This document shows positions 43,179 through 53,400 of a DNA stretch of 64,000 bases, one piece after another. This DNA comes from Citrobacter freundii (GTDB lineage Bacteria > Bacteroidota > Bacteroidia > Chitinophagales > Chitinophagaceae). Every line of letters begins with the position of its first letter. Position 1 is the first letter of the stretch. The notes below the pieces were generated by a model. That model was not told the DNA's origin. It was given only the letters and a program-made list of their open reading frames with translations, and did no database searches. A program made the translations under genes and the position numbers. The stretch spans positions 1 through 64,000 of the forward strand of contig QFQQ01000027.1 of assembly GCA_003243445.1 (NCBI GenBank). Direction: 5' to 3'.

Positions 43179-43370
43179 GTGCAGCCTGCAGGGAAGTATA
43201 TCCAGTCTTTGCAGACAAAATATCCGTCAATGCTTGAAGGAACTGATGGATACATTGCCGGTGCTGTTGCTGGCTCTGATAAAATATTTTATGCTGCTTA
43301 CTGGAAAAATAATATCTCCACGATACTTGGAAGAGGAAAAGCAAGGGCTGTAGCGGTTAAACGGTATTGA
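43179..43370 (+). pseudogene. Possible gene remnant (63 codons)
   Basis: Open frame from a GTG at 43179. The peptide reads like a real protein C-terminus (YIQSLQTKYPSMLEGTDGY, AGAVAGSDKIFYAAYWKNNI, ILGRGKARAVAVKRY), but no signal, upstream domain or start is present. I cannot name the parent family. It is isolated between the HepT gene and a terminator. Confidence 0.3.
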
Positions 43371-43443
43371 TAGCCGGAGACGGCAAACTTGTTTCCGGAG
43401 TGTCCTAAGCCAAAGACTTTCTCACATAAATGCAGTAAAAACT

Positions 43444-43487
43444 AAAGCTATCGGTTCAGCGCATCGCTGCGTTGAACCGATAGCTTT
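43444..43487. terminator. Terminator after the SGNH hydrolase gene
   Basis: Perfect 15-bp stem AAAGCTATCGGTTCA / TGAACCGATAGCTTT with a 14-nt loop; on the minus strand it runs into AGTTTTTAC. About 84 bp beyond the hydrolase stop. Confidence 0.8.
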
Positions 43488-43570
43488 AATGTAATATGTT
43501 TCAGAACATAACAGGCGGTTTTATATTAACTCTTTTGAAAATCATAAACACTGGTTAGCCCGTAAGCTGA

Positions 43571-46543
43571 TCAATTAGTCTTCTCCACTATAATATAATT
43601 CAGCAAACCTGCATAGGTAAGAGAGTTGGGAGTAATAGGATTAAAATAAATCTTTAATGTCCCGTCGGAGCCAACAATCTGACCGGTAAATACAGCTGTA
43701 TGTGATGTATTACCTCTTGCATCCACGGTTATTGGTCCTGAACTATTCACGCGATACTCCGTCTGGCAATTGACGCTGGTACTTAAACCATTCTTCAGTG
43801 AGCCGAATAAAGTTACCTTATAGGTTCCTGCCGGCAAATTCCTTACCTCCATTTGCGGAATACTTGCGTTATACTGGTTATCGTTGAAGAAACAACCCTG
43901 AATCACCCGCGCCGGGGCAGAGAAGCCGCCTCCGTCATCAGTGATTGCACCGGTGGAATCCGACGATACTGTGTTATTGGACCAGGCACTCCAGTTGTTT
44001 TTGTTAATAGTCGTTACAATAACCTCATTCCCTGCAAACATCGAAGTATCCGCAGCGTAGTTCACATGCGGCGATCCATATACAACCCTCCAACCTGGCT
44101 CGGTATATTTCAATTTCGATACCCCAATCTTCAACGCCGGTATACCGCTATCCGCCAACACCGTCACTGTTACATCAGCATAACCGGATCCTCCATCCTG
44201 GTCGGTCACTGTACAACGGAATACATACGTTCCCGCCTCTGTAAAATTAACATTCACGTCCAGTGCACCATTATTGCTGATCACAGCAGATGTGGGTCCG
44301 GAATAACGTGTCCACACTATAGACGTGATCGGGCCATCAGGATCCTGCGCCATCACCGATACCGAAGCTACATTCACGGGAAGCTGGATTGTTTTATTCG
44401 ACCCCGCAATTACCGTCGGAAGCATATTTGCCGCCGGCGCTTCCTCCTCTACCGTCAATGCATTCAACATACCAAATTGCGCCTGCCCTGCCGGCACACC
44501 GACAAACACACTTACTGTTCCGTCTGCGGCCGGTACAATGCCGCGGAACACCGCCGCATTGCTTGTATTTGTTTTTGCATTCACCTGTTTTTTATTCAGC
44601 ACATTATTGTTCACCACAAACTCTGTTGGATCAGCGTCAACCGTAAACGTAGATGCCATTGACGGATACATACGCACCGTATATCTTGACGCTGGTGAAA
44701 GACCAAAGATCTTCAACTGATTCGAACTACTATCAGTGTAACTTTTCAGGTTTGAATACCAGGCCGACTTAAGAACAGTAGCCGGCACAGCAAACCCGCC
44801 TCCATCATCCACCGTCTCACCACTCGCATCACCGGCATTGCCTGTACTGGCATAGTTAGCGCCCCACTTTAGCGAAGTACTGCTGATATTCTTTATCCCT
44901 ATGCCGGTAGCGTTATGCGTCCAGGACTTGTTATCCGTTGCAACATTCAATGGCGCGCCAGAGACATCTACCCAGTCAGCATAAGAATGCGCCCCTGAGC
45001 CAAAATCAAACTGCGCTCTCGGATACACCTGCTCCCACGCAACGATCACCGGTACATCTATAAATGCTACTTTATTCAATGCGTTCTTCACCTCACAACG
45101 AAATACATAGTTACCTTCCGTCAACCCCGTCACTCTTGTGCTTGCCTGGGTCGAATTCAGGATCGTTGCCAGGCTGTTGCCCGTCACCCTGAACCAGCGA
45201 TAAGACTGAATGGAACCTCCCGCGTTAGGATCTGAGGCGGTTACGATCAGCGTCGTGGAGTCTTTTGGCATGGAGACTTTGATCGGCCCATTGCCGGTTA
45301 CCAATGGCGGCAGTTCCGGCGGTGCTTCCTGGTACGCCGTCGTCCCCTGGCTGATATTACTCCAATCTGAGTAATAGCCGTTATGATATTTGATACGTAC
45401 GCGATAAAATGCACTGTCCTTTGCAAGCAGCACTGTTGGTTCCCCGGGACTGCTGATGAACTGCAGGTTTGAATAAATGCCGCTGAAACTAGTCGCTTTC
45501 TGTAATTCATAGCCGGCGATCATATTATCTGATGCATAATAGCGGATCAGCAGATCCCGTACCGCACCGAACAATACCGCACAACCCGCATCATTCAAAT
45601 GGATCTCGTCGCTGAGTTGCAATGAGGGGATCAGTGTATTGGGTATTGCCGGGTTCTCCAACAGCTTGTACGTATATGCACAACGCTCACCAAACTTCTT
45701 TCTCAACAGCTCAGCCATCGTCCTTGCCGAATCACGCAACTCTACCGGGCGCGCAGCTGCGGGATTGGTGCTCATCACAAACAACGTTGCACCCGCTTTC
45801 TGGCAGGCATCAGCGATCAGCAGTGTATTCGCCATCGATTCGCTTACCGGAACAGGTCCACCCGCGCCTGAAGGAAGAAAATCGTTACCTGTATTACAGA
45901 GGATAATGATCTTATTACCATCAGCCAATGCCTTCGTGATATTATACTGATTGTCTACATACGCATTACTTCCTGTCGGCGCAAGCCTGCGTGAATTGTA
46001 ACCATTCTGACAATAGTTGATCACTACAGCATTCTGACAGGTTGCATATATGAAGTTCTGCAAACGCCCCATGGTGGAATTACTATAGCTGGAAGCATAA
46101 TCTCCCTTACCCTGGCTATCACCAATGATGCCGATCTTCGGAGATACATAAAAATCATTACTGGTTTTCGCCCATCTCAGCTTCATGGTCGTTCCATCAT
46201 AGACGGAGATATTCAGACTGACCGGCTTATCAGATGATTCATATACATAACCACCACCGGTTGCAGTAACGGCTGTTGTATCCTGACCATAAATAAAGAA
46301 TGTACTGTCTCCGCTCTTTACAAACTTAAGATTGCGGAATTCGGTAATACCATTCCCTTTATTTACCAATACTCCCGGAGTATTCTTTGTTTTATTACGG
46401 ATCACCAGTTCCGCATTACTTACACGGACGGAATCGCTTACAACCTGTAGTTTCGTTTGCGACTGACCAATATTGTACAACAAAATAAACAATAAGAATA
46501 GACAGATCTTAAATCGTAAAACGTAAAGAACTTTAATTATCAT
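43571..46543 (-). CDS. Secreted SGNH hydrolase with PKD and jelly-roll-like modules
   Basis: 990 aa. Signal peptide within the first 28 residues (FKICLFLLFILLYNIGQSQ). Residues about 133-345 form an SGNH/GDSL hydrolase: block I GIIGDSQGKG (Ser143), block III NTGNDFL, and block V SDEIHLND with the Asp and His of the triad. Then PKD-like domains around residues 410-500 (ASDPNAGGSIQSYRWF) and 715-800 (AQDPDGPITSIVWTRYSGP), each followed by a repeated module of about 180 residues (PRAQFDFGSGAHSYADW and LKYTEPGWRVVYGSPHVNYA), both containing DDGGGF. Probably an extracellular carbohydrate or ester deacylase with binding modules. No T9SS sorting domain could be identified. Confidence 0.85.
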   Translation of the reverse strand: MIIKVLYVLRFKICLFLLFILLYNIGQSQTKLQVVSDSVRVSNAELVIRNKTKNTPGVLVNKGNGITEFRNLKFVKSGDSTFFIYGQDTTAVTATGGGYVYESSDKPVSLNISVYDGTTMKLRWAKTSNDFYVSPKIGIIGDSQGKGDYASSYSNSTMGRLQNFIYATCQNAVVINYCQNGYNSRRLAPTGSNAYVDNQYNITKALADGNKIIILCNTGNDFLPSGAGGPVPVSESMANTLLIADACQKAGATLFVMSTNPAAARPVELRDSARTMAELLRKKFGERCAYTYKLLENPAIPNTLIPSLQLSDEIHLNDAGCAVLFGAVRDLLIRYYASDNMIAGYELQKATSFSGIYSNLQFISSPGEPTVLLAKDSAFYRVRIKYHNGYYSDWSNISQGTTAYQEAPPELPPLVTGNGPIKVSMPKDSTTLIVTASDPNAGGSIQSYRWFRVTGNSLATILNSTQASTRVTGLTEGNYVFRCEVKNALNKVAFIDVPVIVAWEQVYPRAQFDFGSGAHSYADWVDVSGAPLNVATDNKSWTHNATGIGIKNISSTSLKWGANYASTGNAGDASGETVDDGGGFAVPATVLKSAWYSNLKSYTDSSSNQLKIFGLSPASRYTVRMYPSMASTFTVDADPTEFVVNNNVLNKKQVNAKTNTSNAAVFRGIVPAADGTVSVFVGVPAGQAQFGMLNALTVEEEAPAANMLPTVIAGSNKTIQLPVNVASVSVMAQDPDGPITSIVWTRYSGPTSAVISNNGALDVNVNFTEAGTYVFRCTVTDQDGGSGYADVTVTVLADSGIPALKIGVSKLKYTEPGWRVVYGSPHVNYAADTSMFAGNEVIVTTINKNNWSAWSNNTVSSDSTGAITDDGGGFSAPARVIQGCFFNDNQYNASIPQMEVRNLPAGTYKVTLFGSLKNGLSTSVNCQTEYRVNSSGPITVDARGNTSHTAVFTGQIVGSDGTLKIYFNPITPNSLTYAGLLNYIIVEKTN

Positions 46544-47599
46544 CTTAATTTCTTTTTATCGGGTTGATTCTTTTGACTGCCGTTTTTTACAGCAGAATTA
46601 TGCAGTTCATACATTCACTCGCCGGATTACATATCACAGCTGACAACACTCCCGTTCATTCAAATCGTTTCTTCCGTTCATCTTTCCCACCCTGCTGATA
46701 AATATCAACCGAGCCAAATGAAAAGATGGAAACGATCTCTCTTCATCCGTGACGATACACGTGCACAACAATGTTCTCAGGAATGATCTCCGGCAACATC
46801 AAGCTTCAACGTTCAGCAGATCATTGATAATAATCATTACCTTATAAAATAGGTAATGACAAACAGTAATCAACTAAAGTGAAATAAATGCCGGAAGTAT
46901 CGGTCAGTCCGACTTCATACCAATTATCAGCACTGGCCTGTGAGGCAAAGGATAATAACAATAACGATGAGGCGATGGATCGATAAGGTGGTGGTTAAAC
47001 ATAACGTTGGTGGTGGTTATAAAAACGAATGTGACACTTTTTTATCGACATAAATACAAAGACACCTATTCTTTTTTATTCACACAATGAATAAGATTTA
47101 TCAACTAAGAGTTATCTCTTAGGTGTTTCCATCAGAATGAAAAGGTGTATTCACCGTTTTATCCCGAGGAAAACACTTAACCCGATTTGCTGGTTATACT
47201 TCTACAATTATTCGATGGTCAAAGGCTGATGAGCAGTTTAAATTCTGATGCGCAAAAAAATTTATAAAAGGGTAAAACATAGTTAATTGAATTAAAAACC
47301 TTCGTCAACTGAGCCAGGATCGGGCAGCAGCCATCGGCTACAATAAAGAAATAGGTGACAAGTTGAACTAAACAACATTGCTTTCAGCGGCAGATGTTAT
47401 AGGTATTCCGGTCTCATCAGCGGATTATGTTATCCGAATATTAAAATCATGTTAGTAAGTACTCTTTTTATAAATTAAAGTTCCACCGTTGATCGTTAAA
47501 ACCAATTCTCTTTTATATTCGCGCAACAAACCATTTTTATTAATCACCACCAACCGATTGATCGGATCATCCAGTATGATCAGGCAATCTGCTTCTGTT
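46544..47599. other. Long intergenic region with a second MITE-like copy
   Basis: No supportable gene across 1056 bp. 47174-47384 resembles the element at 42169-42450. The rest includes the hydrolase promoter side and the upstream region of the esterase. The frame beginning at 47489 merely extends the esterase N-terminus. Confidence 0.5.
47174..47384. mobile_element. Degenerate second MITE-like copy
   Basis: The left end TTAACCCGATTTGCTGGTTAT differs at a few positions from that at 42169. Near 47366-47383 the right end CAAGTTG...AACTAAACAACAT repeats the right flank found at 42440-42464. Both copies also share a TTCGATGG block. The interior has diverged. Confidence 0.5.
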
Positions 47600-48409
47600 A
47601 TGAACCACCTCATTCGTATGTCCGTGATCACTGCATTCATGCTGATCACATTCTATTCCTGCAAAAAGGACGATTCCCCTGCTCCGCCGACTACAGATAA
47701 AACATCGATAGAAACGGCTGTCGCTGTTGATCTCACCAGCAATATCGGCGGCCTGTATCAGTCCGTTCCAAAGCAATATGAGAATACTACTACGAAGTAT
47801 CCATTGCTGATATTCCTGCACAGCGGTTCCGAGATCGGCAATGGCACCACTGAGATCTCTAAAGTACTGACCATGCCGGTATTTGCCCGTCTGAAGAACG
47901 GCACATTTCCGGCTACGTTTTCTGCCGGCGGCCAGCAATTCTCATTTGTGGTAGTATCACCACAATTTAAAAAATGGCCTGTTCCCGCAGATGTTGATGC
48001 AGTTGTTGAATACAGCAAACAGCATCTCCGCATCGATCCGTCCCGCATTTACATCATGGGTTGCAGCATGGGCGGCGGCATTACCTGGGAATACGGCGCC
48101 TCCTACGCCAGTAAGATCGCGGCCATCGTCCCGATCGCGGGAGCTTCCACTCCAGACCTCAACCGTGTAACGAAGATCGCCGCAGCCGGTTTGCCGGTTT
48201 GGGCATTTCATAATACCGATGACCAGACCGTGTCTGTAAGCAACACGCATACCTATGTAGACGGCATCAACCAGTTGCTCCCTGAAATTCCCGCCATTAA
48301 GACCATCTGGCCAACGGGAGGACACGATGCGTGGACAAAAGCAGCGGATCCGGGGTATAAGGAGAATGGGAAGAATGTGTATGAATGGATGTTGCAGTTT
48401 AAGAGGTAG
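47600..48409 (+). CDS. Lipoprotein esterase (alpha/beta hydrolase)
   Basis: 269 aa from ATG 47600, where the lipoprotein signal MNHLIRMSVITAFMLITFYSC begins; the longer frame to 47489 would place 37 residues before the signal. Catalytic motifs: oxyanion side FLHSGSEIGNG, nucleophile elbow IMGCSMGG (Ser after Cys), an acid in NTDDQTVSV, His in TGGHDAW. The family is the phospholipase/carboxylesterase (dienelactone-hydrolase-like) group, here anchored outside the cell. The substrate is unknown; co-localised with the SGNH hydrolase (divergent), it may take part in extracellular ester cleavage. Confidence 0.87.
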   Translation: MNHLIRMSVITAFMLITFYSCKKDDSPAPPTTDKTSIETAVAVDLTSNIGGLYQSVPKQYENTTTKYPLLIFLHSGSEIGNGTTEISKVLTMPVFARLKNGTFPATFSAGGQQFSFVVVSPQFKKWPVPADVDAVVEYSKQHLRIDPSRIYIMGCSMGGGITWEYGASYASKIAAIVPIAGASTPDLNRVTKIAAAGLPVWAFHNTDDQTVSVSNTHTYVDGINQLLPEIPAIKTIWPTGGHDAWTKAADPGYKENGKNVYEWMLQFKR

Positions 48410-48414
48410 GTAAG

Positions 48415-48465
48415 TTGTTAAAATGATAAGAGGTCGGGGGGCCTGGCCTCTTATCATTTTAACAA
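48415..48465 (+). terminator. Terminator of the esterase gene
   Basis: Perfect 19-bp stem TTGTTAAAATGATAAGAGG / CCTCTTATCATTTTAACAA with a 13-nt GC-rich loop, beginning 6 bp after the stop codon. Confidence 0.9.
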
Positions 48466-48554
48466 TGCTCATAGATCAATCCCATGGCCAGCACACTAAT
48501 AAACATAATGAGCTTCTTTGTTTCCAATATTTCAAATACACCATTATCTAAAAA

Positions 48555-48780
48555 CTAAAATACTCTCGCTCCGAAATGATCAGATGACGAGCAATGATAT
48601 TTAAAAAACTACTGGCTTCTATAAACTTGTCCATAGCCGATTTACCTGCTCTCGAGGGCTCAAGTTTTCCACTCGGATGATTATGTGCCACCACAACTAC
48701 TACCACCTGCTAAATCAATGCCAGATGAGAAATCTCAATTGGGTCCAGCAAAACAAAATTACATGTGCCCGTCCTATGAG
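48555..48780 (-). pseudogene. RadC/JAB-domain protein remnant
   Basis: Minus-strand translation gives GTCNFVLLDPIEISHLALI, then an in-frame TAG at 48710-48712, then QVVVVVVAHNHPSGKLEPSR and KFIEASSFLNIIARHLIISE. The HNHPSG metallo-motif and PSRA identify the JAB domain of RadC-type proteins. The N-terminal half, the start codon and the usual C-terminal LDHIIIG segment are absent or altered. It is a decayed fragment. Confidence 0.8.
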
Positions 48781-48860
48781 TTCATAATACTGAATAATCA
48801 ACGATGCATCCAGACAAAACACCACGCTCTTTCACGATCACGATCCACATCGAAGAAAAA

Positions 48861-49073
48861 ATGACACTACACGAACTTAGGAAGGCTGTCGGCACCAGCG
48901 CTGCATTACTGGTAGTACGACGCGACGAGATAAAACCCTCCATCGATACCGCCAGCAAAATTACCGATGCCCTTGTCATCATCCTCGACTATCTGGCCAA
49001 AGATGCCCAATACCGGAATAGCGGCACGAATCCCTGCAACATCCACGGTTCATCGAAAACGCGCCGGGGATGA
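48861..49073 (+). pseudogene. XRE-type helix-turn-helix remnant
   Basis: The peptide MTLHELRKAVG is followed directly by RRDEIKPSIDTASKITDALV and ILDYLAKDAQYR. The ends are those of an XRE regulator (PSIDTASKIADALxVSLDYL), but the roughly 20 residues forming the recognition helix are missing or frame-shifted. A decayed paralogue of the intact gene at 49435. Confidence 0.75.
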
Positions 49074-49434
49074 ACGTCCACACCTGTTTGCTACCATGGA
49101 CACTTTCTTTGCCATACTTTAACTCTAATCGCTGCTGCAAATAAAAGAATAATACTGAATATAAAAGCATGTTAATTGACAACTGGCAGCTTTTGCAAAG
49201 CCGATGTGTAGTCAAATACGTGCGCATAACCCATCATTGCCGATAATTTCCGACTGACTACGAAGACCAGTAATTACCCTTTCCTGCATTGAGAATCAGC
49301 TCTTTTGGTTCTAAATAGAGAGACCATATACATCATTAAAGAGACCGCATTTAAAAATCAACGAATTGGATACATTAGCCAAGCTTCGTTATCTCTTAAA
49401 ATACAGGTGTTTTAGCACATAAAAAGGTTTAATT
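49074..49434. other. Intergenic region with an ~80-bp repeat
   Basis: No gene. It holds repeat copy A (49189-49270) and the promoter region of the XRE gene. Confidence 0.5.
49189..49270 (+). repeat. ~80-bp repeat, copy A
   Basis: Opens with CTTTTGCAAAGCCGATG and TAGTCAAA, ends with GACTACGAAGA. Copy B is at 49847-49930 and a shorter copy C at 49931-49982. The three flank the XRE gene and the end of the immunity gene. Confidence 0.8.
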
Positions 49435-49713
49435 ATGGACAGTTTTGGTAAACGACTGGCGGAATGCAGAAGGGCAAAAGACCTTTCACAGAAAGATCTC
49501 GCCAAAGCCTTCAATACCTCGCATACCACCATCGGCAAGTATGAACGTGATGAGATGATCCCTTCCATTGAAGCCGCTAAAAAACTCGCCCGGCTCCTGG
49601 ATACAACGGTCGGTTATTTGCTCGGAGAGAACGAACAGGCTAACCTGTTCAAAGATCCCGCTATGCTCAAGCGGTTTGAAGATATCGCCGCACTGCCGCC
49701 TAAAGAAAAATAA
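49435..49713 (+). CDS. XRE-family transcriptional regulator (prematurely stopped)
   Basis: 92 aa; helix-turn-helix residues 5-62 (LAECRRAKDLSQKDLAKAFN, HTTIGKYERDEMIPSIEAAK, LARLLDTTVGYLLGENE). The reading frame ends at TAA 49711-49713 after LPPKEK, but the next codons in the same frame read CLLITVDHFIKASKFSMI before a second TAA at 49768-49770. That tail continues what is usual in this family (LPPKEKECLL..DHFIK), so a GAA-to-TAA change seems to have trimmed the C-terminus. DNA binding should remain. It could control the neighbouring toxin operon, or be part of decaying accessory DNA. Confidence 0.8.
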   Translation: MDSFGKRLAECRRAKDLSQKDLAKAFNTSHTTIGKYERDEMIPSIEAAKKLARLLDTTVGYLLGENEQANLFKDPAMLKRFEDIAALPPKEK

Positions 49714-49772
49714 TGCCTCCTCATTACCGTTGATCACTTCATCAAAGCTTCTAAATTCTCCATGATATAAAG

Positions 49773-49806
49773 GCAGAAGCCACTGACCACTCAGCGGCTT
49801 TTGCTT
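49773..49806 (+). terminator. Terminator of the XRE gene
   Basis: Stem AAGCCACTGA / TCAGCGGCTT with one A-C mismatch and a 4-nt loop, extended by GCAG..TTGC, followed by TTTTAT. Confidence 0.65.
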
Positions 49807-49846
49807 TTATTGATTACATGCTACAGCATTTTGCTTGAACGCGGAC

Positions 49847-49982
49847 GGCTTTTGCAAAGCCGATGCGTAGTCAAAGACTTACGCATATCCCTTGACTGTT
49901 GATAGTGTCCCACAGACTACGAAGAACGGGTATACGCATAACTCTTGATTATTGATAGTTCCCCACAGACTACAAAGAACAG
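49847..49982 (+). repeat. ~80-bp repeat, copies B and C
   Basis: Copy B 49847-49930 matches copy A closely at the ends (CTTTTGCAAAGCCGATGCG, GACTACGAAGA). Copy C 49931-49982 shares only the second half (TACGCATA, TTGATAGT, CCACAGACTAC). Confidence 0.8.
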
Positions 49983-49991
49983 ATAGTGCTT

Positions 49992-50483
49992 TTATTCAAG
50001 ATCAGGAAATATATAACGCACAAAGGCAGAAAACTGATCGCCTCCGCAATAATCAATAAGAATTTGCTTTTCAGGTAGAGAAAAACTCAAGCCTTTAAGA
50101 AAATGAAGATATCTTACTACATACACATAAAAAATATCCAAAAAATGCCTATCGCTTAACGCACAATCAACTAAAACATGAAACTGCGCCGATGATTCAA
50201 CTATGCTTATACCTTGGTTTTTCCTGCTAATTCCCAAATAGTCTCCATCAAATGTTCCAAAGAAAAAAAAATTTTCATTCACTTGAAGTCGAGAAAACAA
50301 ACTAAAATCCCCGAATTTCCCCAATTCAACATCATAATTATTTATCAAGGCAGCGATTTCATTATTATAATCCATACGTCGCTTCTTCATCGAAATATGA
50401 TCTAGAATTGCTATACCCCGCTCACTCGTGTTAAGCAAATCAACAACTTCATTTAGTTCAATAACAAATTTGGCCGCTGTCAT
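49992..50483 (-). CDS. Probable immunity protein for the RHS toxin
   Basis: 163 aa, cytoplasmic (no signal), AT-rich. The central part (FGDFSLFSRLQVNENFFFFG, DGDYLGISRKNQGISIVESS, AQFHVLVDCALSDRHFLDIF) vaguely resembles SUKH-type (SMI1/KNR4-like) immunity proteins, but I cannot confirm the family. The start codon is 10 bp after the stop of the RHS giant. A small acidic cytoplasmic protein directly after a variable-tip RHS gene, with the same AT-rich composition as the tip, is the usual arrangement for toxin immunity. Confidence 0.7.
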   Translation of the reverse strand: MTAAKFVIELNEVVDLLNTSERGIAILDHISMKKRRMDYNNEIAALINNYDVELGKFGDFSLFSRLQVNENFFFFGTFDGDYLGISRKNQGISIVESSAQFHVLVDCALSDRHFLDIFYVYVVRYLHFLKGLSFSLPEKQILIDYCGGDQFSAFVRYIFPDLE

Positions 50484-50493
50484 AAATCACGTT

Positions 50494-53400
50494 TTAATAT
50501 TGAGTTTCATTTAGAGTTTTCTTATCTGCATCTGATGGCTGACCTGATAAAACAGCTGTACCGAGATCAGTTCTTTTACCAACTTCCGAAACAACGTTGC
50601 CTCTTGAATCGTATCTTATCACTGATACCTGCTTTGCATACAAATTAACGCCAATAAACTTTCCTTGATCTTGGTCCCAGACATAATCAGAATATAAAGA
50701 CAACCGAACGATCCTTGCTGATGTATAGCTAGACAACACATTACCTAAATTATTATACAGTGAGGTTGTTTCTAATTGTACGCTCTCTATCACCCCATAA
50801 GAATCGAGAAATGTCGTTGGATATTGTTCAGGGAACATATTAACCACCCGGCCTATATTATTTTCAGGATTTCCTCTAGGAGCACCCATATTATTAGCCA
50901 AAGCCATCGGGTCGTCTCTAACTATTCCACTTATATCGTTAGCTAGTGATAAAATATTAACCATTCCATTCAATGTGCCATTTATCGCTTTTCCTGTAAC
51001 TAAATTTCGAGCAGCATTTTTCATGAAGGCATGCAGATCACTAAATCTATTCCAATGTAATTGTTCAGGTATCGGAGTAGCCATGTTTTCTCCGTTGATG
51101 TGGTGGTGAATCAATCGATTGTACATAAACTCTGCATCTTGGGGGAAATTTGCAACCCAAACTTCATCAACAAATGGGCTATATCCCCTGTTTATGTTTG
51201 AAAGGTTTGTTTCACTAAAATACTCCGGGTTGCTTTTGGCTAGCTCCTGCCAGAAGTATTTACGATCTCTTGGGAAACCGGCTGCATTTTTCGGAGATGT
51301 GCCGGGCGCGTTGTTCATGTCAATTTTTGGACGACTTTTATATAGATCTTCGGCAGGATCACCACCTTCCCCCCCATCAATGTCTATAAATTTGATAGGA
51401 TTATTACTTGCATATTGGTACGGCGTTAAATCCGGGAACTTGGCTATGAGAGGGTCAGTACTCAAAAATTTACCCAGCCTCGGGTCATAGATTCGTAACC
51501 CATAATCCTGCTGATTGCCTTCCCCTTTTACTTCGTTGTCATTCTCCTTTCCATTGAACCCATATCGATATCCTTCAACATCATACTTCCTCCCCACCAT
51601 CCCCATTCCAAATGGATAATACTCATTCTGTGAAAGAACTTCTGCAATATAGTGATCTATATTACCACTTCCATTATTCACTGCCAGCTTTTGATCGCTG
51701 ATTACAGCCAACACATTCCCAAGATGATTCCCCAGCTCATAACGACGTTTGCCTACTACATTATTGGGAAGAACGTCTATATTCGGGTTGTATTGATCGT
51801 TAGCCAAAGGCTGCGACAGTGAAAGAGCCAAATCAGCCTTGACTAACCCAAGCCTACTGCTGCCGTATAAATTCTGCTCCTCCCATGAATATTCGACTGC
51901 ACTTTTCTTATATCCCCCCAATACATTCCCTTGGGCATCACGAACATAGAAGGTTTTAACAACATCGGAGCCAATCTGCACCTGCTTGTGGATACGGTTA
52001 CCACTCGCATCATAGCTATAGGTGATCAACGTAGTAACTCCACCCTTCACTTTTCTTATAGTGCTGATCTTTCCATAAACCGTCCAGCTGATCGATTCGA
52101 TCCCCTCGGCTTCGTCACTAATCAGGTTTCCGATTTTATCGTACTTATAATTACCCGTCCCCTGATCATCAATATCCTCCGCATAACTCCCTGCTTCCAC
52201 CGCATCCTTCACCTGTGCCAGCTGATTTGTCAATCTCGATACATCACCCGGCAAAGCCATTGTTTTATCATACTGTCTCAACTGACCTGTCAGATCATAA
52301 TAATAATACAGATATTTCAACTGATCCATATCCCAATGAGACACGCTTCCGGACATTGTGTGATCACCACTCCTGTTATACGTCAGGATATTTCCATTCG
52401 CATCATAGCTGATCTCTTCATTATGGTCATTAATAATATTGCTGTTACTCCAACTTGTTCCGCTGATCGTATGGCGGTTCATCGCAGTCAGCCGGTTCAA
52501 TTGATCATACTTGTAGGTATAACCAGAAGCGTTGCCACCACTTATCTGGGATAGAGCGTACGTCGCATGACTGATATTGCCGTTGAACAATGATTTGCCA
52601 CTACCAGCAACATTGGAAGCAGGCGGCGTATAATTTACATCAAAGGCATTCACCCCCGGATCGATCGCCTTATAGTCCCCTTGAAAATACCCTAAACTAA
52701 AACCATACACGTCCCTGGCATAACTCTGCATCAGGCTTCCGCTCAATCCATCTCTGCTCATATCCTTTGACGCATCCAGCTGTTGGCTATTCACTCCCTT
52801 CAGCCAGCCCTGCAGCGTATAGGCATAATCAATCCCCTGCACGAAATACTTGCCCAACTCAGTTCTTGCCAATGGCCCATGTAAATAATACCAATAGGTT
52901 GCCTCATTGATCCATCCACCCAGCGCAAAGATCTGGTCCGCACGGCTTGAATACGCCCTCGTAAGTCTGTTTTCAGCGTCGTACGAATATCTGTAATAGA
53001 ACTGATCCCATTTGCCATCCTGGTATAACACCTTGTTCATTTTCCCACTGATCAGATCATACTCATACTTGATATGCTTAAGTCCCGTAGCTCCATTAAT
53101 ATGCGCGGCCTCAGCAACGCTCTGATCCGCGTTTTCCTGAACGAGCTCGTCCACATTTCCGGATATATCATAGCTGTAATATGATGCTGCCTTCCTGTTG
53201 ACTGCCGGATTCAGTGTATTTGGCGAAGATGACACCAATGCCGTCGCCACTACCCTCTTTCGCAGGTTCCGCTGGCTTCCCAACAAACTCGCCGGAACCC
53301 AGACCGGTGCCTCATCATAAGCCGTCACCGTGATCTGACGCTTGCTTCCTTCGTTATTCATCCATGCATCCAGTGTCGGGATCTGCCGTACCAACGCTTC

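Noticed and set aside
47291..47370. Short + strand peptide resembling a protein C-terminus (NLRQLSQDRAAAIGYNKEI)
   Set aside because: Only about 25 codons between stops, within the degenerate MITE-like copy; no start and no family match.
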